A DNA stretch of 64,000 nucleotides from Halogeometricum sp. S1BR25-6 (GTDB lineage Archaea > Halobacteriota > Halobacteria > Halobacteriales > Haloferacaceae), in contig NZ_JAMQOP010000002.1 of NCBI RefSeq assembly GCF_031624495.1, forward strand, positions 496,001 through 560,000, written 5' to 3'. Shown here one piece after another: positions 62,688-64,000 of this stretch; positions within the stretch are counted from its first letter, which is position 1, and every line of letters begins with the position of its first letter. The translations under genes and the position numbers were made by a program. The notes beneath the pieces were generated by a model. That model was not told the origin of the DNA, ran no database searches, and was given only the letters and a program-made list of their open reading frames with translations.

Positions 62688-63029
62688 TCAGGCCGCGCCG
62701 GGTTCGCTCTTGACGACTTCGATGCGCACGTCGTCGGCGGCGACGCCGACGCGTGCGAACTGCGTCCTGACGTGCTCTTTGGCCGCCGCGAGGGCTTGGT
62801 CGCGCGTGTCGAACCCCCGGGGCATCGGCGAGTCGAACGCGACGTTGATGGTCCGACCGTCTATCGTCGTCTCCGACCCGCCGCTCTCGACCTCGTAGAA
62901 CTCGTCGCAGACCCAGACGTACGGCGCGTCCTCGTCGGGCGCCCCCTTGTACGACGGCGCGTCCTCGCCGCGCTCGAATATCGTGCCCGTGAGGGTCGTG
63001 CCGCCGCCGTGACCGCGAACCAGAAGCAT
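62688..63029 (-). CDS. Conserved-type protein between nurA and herA, function unknown
   Basis: The protein has 113 residues from the ATG at 63029 (MLLVRGHGGGTTLTGTIFER); 18 earlier codons are open but would reach into the herA promoter. It contains VWVCDEFYEVESGGSETTID and a helix TRDQALAAAKEHVRTQFARV. It lies opposite to and between the two repair genes. I do not recognise the family, and no catalytic motif is evident. Confidence 0.77.
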   Translation of the reverse strand: MLLVRGHGGGTTLTGTIFERGEDAPSYKGAPDEDAPYVWVCDEFYEVESGGSETTIDGRTINVAFDSPMPRGFDTRDQALAAAKEHVRTQFARVGVAADDVRIEVVKSEPGAA

Positions 63030-63088
63030 ATCCTTGCGATACGACCCCGGGCGTGAAAAGACGCGCGGGAGGTTCGGAGCCACGGGTC

Positions 63089-63095
63089 TTTTTAA
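63089..63095 (+). promoter_or_regulatory. TATA box of herA
   Basis: TTTTTAA 25-31 bases before the ATG at 63120 gives the spacing of a leaderless promoter. It shows that herA has its own promoter instead of relying on nurA. Confidence 0.65.
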
Positions 63096-63119
63096 CCACA
63101 GCCTACCGTGTCGGAGAAC

Positions 63120-64000
63120 ATGTCCGACCTCGGCGACTTCACCGACTTCGAGTCCGGGTCCGACCGTGACTCGTCGTCACAGACGGCTGACGCGTCCGAC
63201 GCCGAACGGGGGGAGAACGGGGAATCCGAGGGCGCGGCGGCCGCGTCCGCGGACGCCGGGTCCGACGCGGCGGACGGGGGGGTCGCCTTCGAGCGGTTCG
63301 ACGTGGCGCCCGCGGGCGAGGACCGCGGCATCGGCGCCGTCTCGGTTTCGCAGGGGCTCCGCGTCGCCGAGGACGGCGACGACACCGCCCTCCGCGCGTT
63401 CGTCACGACGGGCAACCGCGACGACGTGCGCCTCGGCAAGTACCTCCTCGTCCCCTACCCCGACGACGAACTGCTGTTCTGCCGCATCACCGCCCTGGAG
63501 TACGCCCAGGAGTTCCGAACCGACGACGCCACGGAGATTCACGCCCGGCGCGCGATGCGCCGACAGGAGTTCGAAGAGCGCGACTACAAGTTCGTGGCGT
63601 CGCTGGACCCCGTGGCGGTCCTCTTCGAACAAGGGGACGAACTCAAGCGCCGGATGGTCGACCGAGTCCCGAAACCGGGCGCCGTCGTCGCCGAGGCGAC
63701 GGACCCCGAACAGATCAAGACGGGACTGAAGATTCCGGCCGAGGGAGTCTTCTTGGGTCACCTCTCGGTCGGCGGCGAGAAGGTGCGAACGGCGGCGGAA
63801 CCGCCGACCATCGACTACCGCCTCAAGGACGACTACGCCGACGGCGACCCTCTCGTCTTCCGACACACCCTCGTCGCCGGCGGCACCGGGTCGGGGAAGA
63901 CGCACGCCTCGAAGAACCTTCTCCGGCAACTGCTCGATTCGGACCGGACCTACGAGATGGACGACGGGCGCGACGCTCAGATGGCTGTTGTGCAGTTCGA
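63120..64000 (+). CDS. herA: HerA-type DNA helicase/ATPase (partial, runs off the window)
   Basis: The reading frame starts at the ATG at 63120 and stays open to the end of the window (293 codons). The first 60 residues are a polar acidic extension (MSDLGDFTDFESGSDRD). Then comes a HAS-barrel-type domain (GIGAVSVSQGLRVAEDG, LGKYLLVPYPDDELLFCRI). The Walker A motif HTLVAGGTGSGKTHASKNLL begins the ATPase core. With nurA 0.5 kb upstream, this is the HerA partner that moves along DNA during end resection. The C-terminal Walker B and sensor motifs lie beyond the window. Confidence 0.88.
   Translation, partial: MSDLGDFTDFESGSDRDSSSQTADASDAERGENGESEGAAAASADAGSDAADGGVAFERFDVAPAGEDRGIGAVSVSQGLRVAEDGDDTALRAFVTTGNRDDVRLGKYLLVPYPDDELLFCRITALEYAQEFRTDDATEIHARRAMRRQEFEERDYKFVASLDPVAVLFEQGDELKRRMVDRVPKPGAVVAEATDPEQIKTGLKIPAEGVFLGHLSVGGEKVRTAAEPPTIDYRLKDDYADGDPLVFRHTLVAGGTGSGKTHASKNLLRQLLDSDRTYEMDDGRDAQMAVVQF

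Overview
The window is a chromosomal segment of a halophilic archaeon (class Halobacteria). The evidence is a complete haloarchaeal S10/spc-type ribosomal operon, strongly acidic proteins, high G+C with GTC/GAC-rich codons, TATA boxes about 25-30 bases ahead of many start codons (leaderless transcripts), and the bacterioruberin gene order crtD-lyeJ-cruF next to crtB. The content suggests the Haloferacales (Halogeometricum/Haloferax-like), but the genus is an inference.

Layout. 1-0.9 kb: tRNA-Gly(GCC) and a small unknown protein. 0.9-15.4 kb: a SPOUT RNA methylase, then a tightly packed ribosomal operon (uL3 to uL15, with RNase P protein Rnp1) ending in secY. 15.5-24.3 kb: a GH15 glucoamylase-like enzyme, a 0.7-kb non-coding gap with a 40-bp tandem repeat, an alpha/beta hydrolase with Asp where the nucleophilic Ser is expected, a TIGR00300 ornithine cyclodeaminase-like enzyme, a UspA protein, a surface protein with a PGF-CTERM-like tail, a ZIP transporter behind two dyads, and an SDR. 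24.4-28.7 kb: C50 carotenoid genes. 28.9-32.5 kb: a 49-residue zinc-finger protein and cobalamin-dependent ribonucleotide reductase. 33-38 kb: small membrane proteins and trpDFEG. 38.3-40.9 kb: tRNA-Val(GAC), a structured non-coding stretch, a repeat-rich lipoprotein and small regulators. 41-50 kb: a CBS-HPF fusion, a YihY-type membrane protein, radB with a divergent RNase H-like protein, a ferritin-like protein, larC and cdc48. 50-58.5 kb: a phosphate regulon (pstS-pstC-pstA-pstB-phoU, a second pstS, and a divergent AbrB-PhoU regulator). 58.6-64 kb: eS8, small conserved proteins, a HAD phosphatase, nurA and the start of herA.

The genes fall into working modules: translation and secretion; carotenoid synthesis from phytoene to bacterioruberin; the anthranilate branch of tryptophan synthesis; high-affinity phosphate uptake with at least two PhoU-type regulators; and two recombination/repair loci (radB and nurA-herA). 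No transposase, integrase or CRISPR array was seen. I found no obvious new multi-gene system. The most unusual signals are small: paired perfect hairpins placed in frame inside nrdJ and trpG, near-perfect dyads at metal, phosphate and tryptophan promoters, a structured intergenic region behind tRNA-Val, and very small ORFs missed by length cut-offs.
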